Of a stretch of DNA of 64,000 bases, positions 63,371 to 64,000 are shown one piece after another. Both the position numbers and the translations under genes were made by a program. How positions within the stretch are numbered: position 1 is the stretch's first letter; every line of letters starts with the position of its first letter. Source of the DNA: Cryomorphaceae bacterium (GTDB lineage Bacteria; Bacteroidota; Bacteroidia; Flavobacteriales_D; Cryomorphaceae); assembly GCA_003565555.1 (NCBI GenBank), contig PXBH01000074.1, positions 1 to 64,000 on the forward strand, in the 5' to 3' direction. The notes beneath the pieces are model-generated. The model had not been told where the DNA came from. It saw only the letters and a program-made list of their open reading frames with translations, and did not search any database.

Positions 63371-64000
63371 ATGCTGAAATTCAAAGGATACCTACTTCCG
63401 CTGCTCTTACTGACCTTCGCGCCGATCGCGACATCTGCGCAAATTTACGAGCCTGTATCATGGTCTTTTGCCGCCGAAAATATTGACGGATCAACCGCCG
63501 AAATCACCTTCAGCGCAGAGATCGAGGAAGGCTGGCACGTGTACGCACTCGACCTGCCTTCCGACGAGGGTCCCATTCCTACGCAGTTTGAATTCGAAAA
63601 GTCAGACGAGTTCACCACCTCGGGAAAACCCTCACAGGGAGCGTATATCACGAGCTACGACCCGAATTTCGGGATGGACCTTAACTTCTTTGACGGAGAG
63701 GCGGTCTTCGTGCAAAAGGTCGAAAGAAAAACGCCGAATGCTTTCCGCGCGAAGGGATTTCTGACTTTCATGGTCTGCAATGACGAGATGTGTCTTCCGC
63801 CCGAGGACGTTGACTTTGACATCGCCGTGCCGGCAGCCCCGCAGGCCGAAAAAAAATCGGATTCGAAAAGCAGCCTCATCCCGCAGGAAAAAAGCATTGA
63901 AAATACCGCGGCGATCAGCAGTGAAATATACCTGCCGGTAAGCTGGGAAATCAGCATCGAGTCGGAATCGGGTACGGATGCGGTCATTTTGGCGAAAGCC
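63371..64000 (+). CDS. Thiol:disulfide interchange protein DsbD-like, N-terminal part (runs off the window)
   Basis: 210 codons of an exported protein with a signal peptide (MLKFKGYLLPLLLLTFAPIATSAQ). The DsbD alpha domain follows: WSFAAENIDGSTAEITFSAEIEEGWHVYAL, then FTFMVCNDEMCLPPEDVDF-like with the redox pair in VCNDEMC (CxxxxC). DsbD takes electrons from thioredoxin across the inner membrane to periplasmic thiol enzymes; the membrane and thioredoxin domains would lie beyond the window. Confidence 0.88.
   Translation, partial: MLKFKGYLLPLLLLTFAPIATSAQIYEPVSWSFAAENIDGSTAEITFSAEIEEGWHVYALDLPSDEGPIPTQFEFEKSDEFTTSGKPSQGAYITSYDPNFGMDLNFFDGEAVFVQKVERKTPNAFRAKGFLTFMVCNDEMCLPPEDVDFDIAVPAAPQAEKKSDSKSSLIPQEKSIENTAAISSEIYLPVSWEISIESESGTDAVILAKA

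Overview
The window reads as chromosomal DNA of a Bacteroidota bacterium, most like the Flavobacteriia/Cryomorphaceae side of the phylum. The grounds are: a type IX secretion (T9SS) C-terminal sorting domain and a T9SS plug protein; a complete Na+-NQR operon; two-component regulator-propeller histidine kinase architecture; DUF4625, DUF4412 and DUF4199 families; a DnaX without a zinc module; and repeated intergenic matches to the Bacteroidota -7 promoter element TAnnTTTG. Strong Shine-Dalgarno sites are rare, as expected for the phylum. No tRNA, rRNA, CRISPR array, insertion sequence, integrase or phage gene was recognised.

Layout. 0-9 kb (+): glyA, fahA, rel/spoT, fur, a STAS protein, purA and an OstA/LptA-like protein. 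9-12.4 kb (-): LptD-like outer-membrane protein and an FMN reductase. 12.4-17.3 kb (+): amidase, MCE-domain protein, membrane Fe-S (HdrC-like) and CCG (HdrB-like) redox pair, and a small conserved protein. 17.4-21.8 kb: a PP1-like phosphatase, three lipoproteins with a palindromic operator candidate, GNAT, and an Mpo1-like protein. 21.9-27.9 kb (-): nqrABCDEF. 28-33 kb: T9SS plug protein, ApaG, hybrid-like sensor kinase. 33-39.7 kb: pruA, DivIC/FtsB-like, LON-domain protein, unknown membrane protein, a candidate 52-aa membrane peptide, a beta-barrel protein and an SDR enzyme. 39.7-43.6 kb: DUF4199, rpsF-rpsR-rplI, dnaX. 43.7-47 kb (-): a candidate 49-aa basic protein, a conserved acidic protein, a deoxyhypusine-synthase-like enzyme and a speA gene broken by an in-frame amber codon. 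47.4-52 kb: DUF4412 protein, MATE exporter, tryptophan 2,3-dioxygenase, unknown secreted protein. 52.3-60.2 kb: one gene for a 2,615-residue, Cys- and Asp/Glu-rich repeat protein ending in a T9SS sorting domain. 60.3-64 kb: recG, YhhQ-type transporter, and the 5' part of a DsbD-like gene.

The genes form mostly housekeeping groups: amino-acid catabolism (fahA, tryptophan dioxygenase, pruA), envelope biogenesis (OstA-like, LptD-like, MCE, amidase, DivIC), sodium-motive respiration (NQR), polyamine-type metabolism (speA, DHS-like), and T9SS export, for which the giant repeat protein is an evident client.

The observations most worth a second look are: (1) a ten-A run in dnaX followed at once by stop codons in both other frames, which looks like a slippage site producing a short gamma-type subunit; (2) the amber codon inside speA at a position where the family appears to carry Trp; (3) the giant repeat protein with nested higher-order duplications; (4) two small unlisted ORFs; and (5) two perfect palindromic operator candidates, one by the DUF4625 lipoprotein and one between nqrA and the T9SS plug gene.
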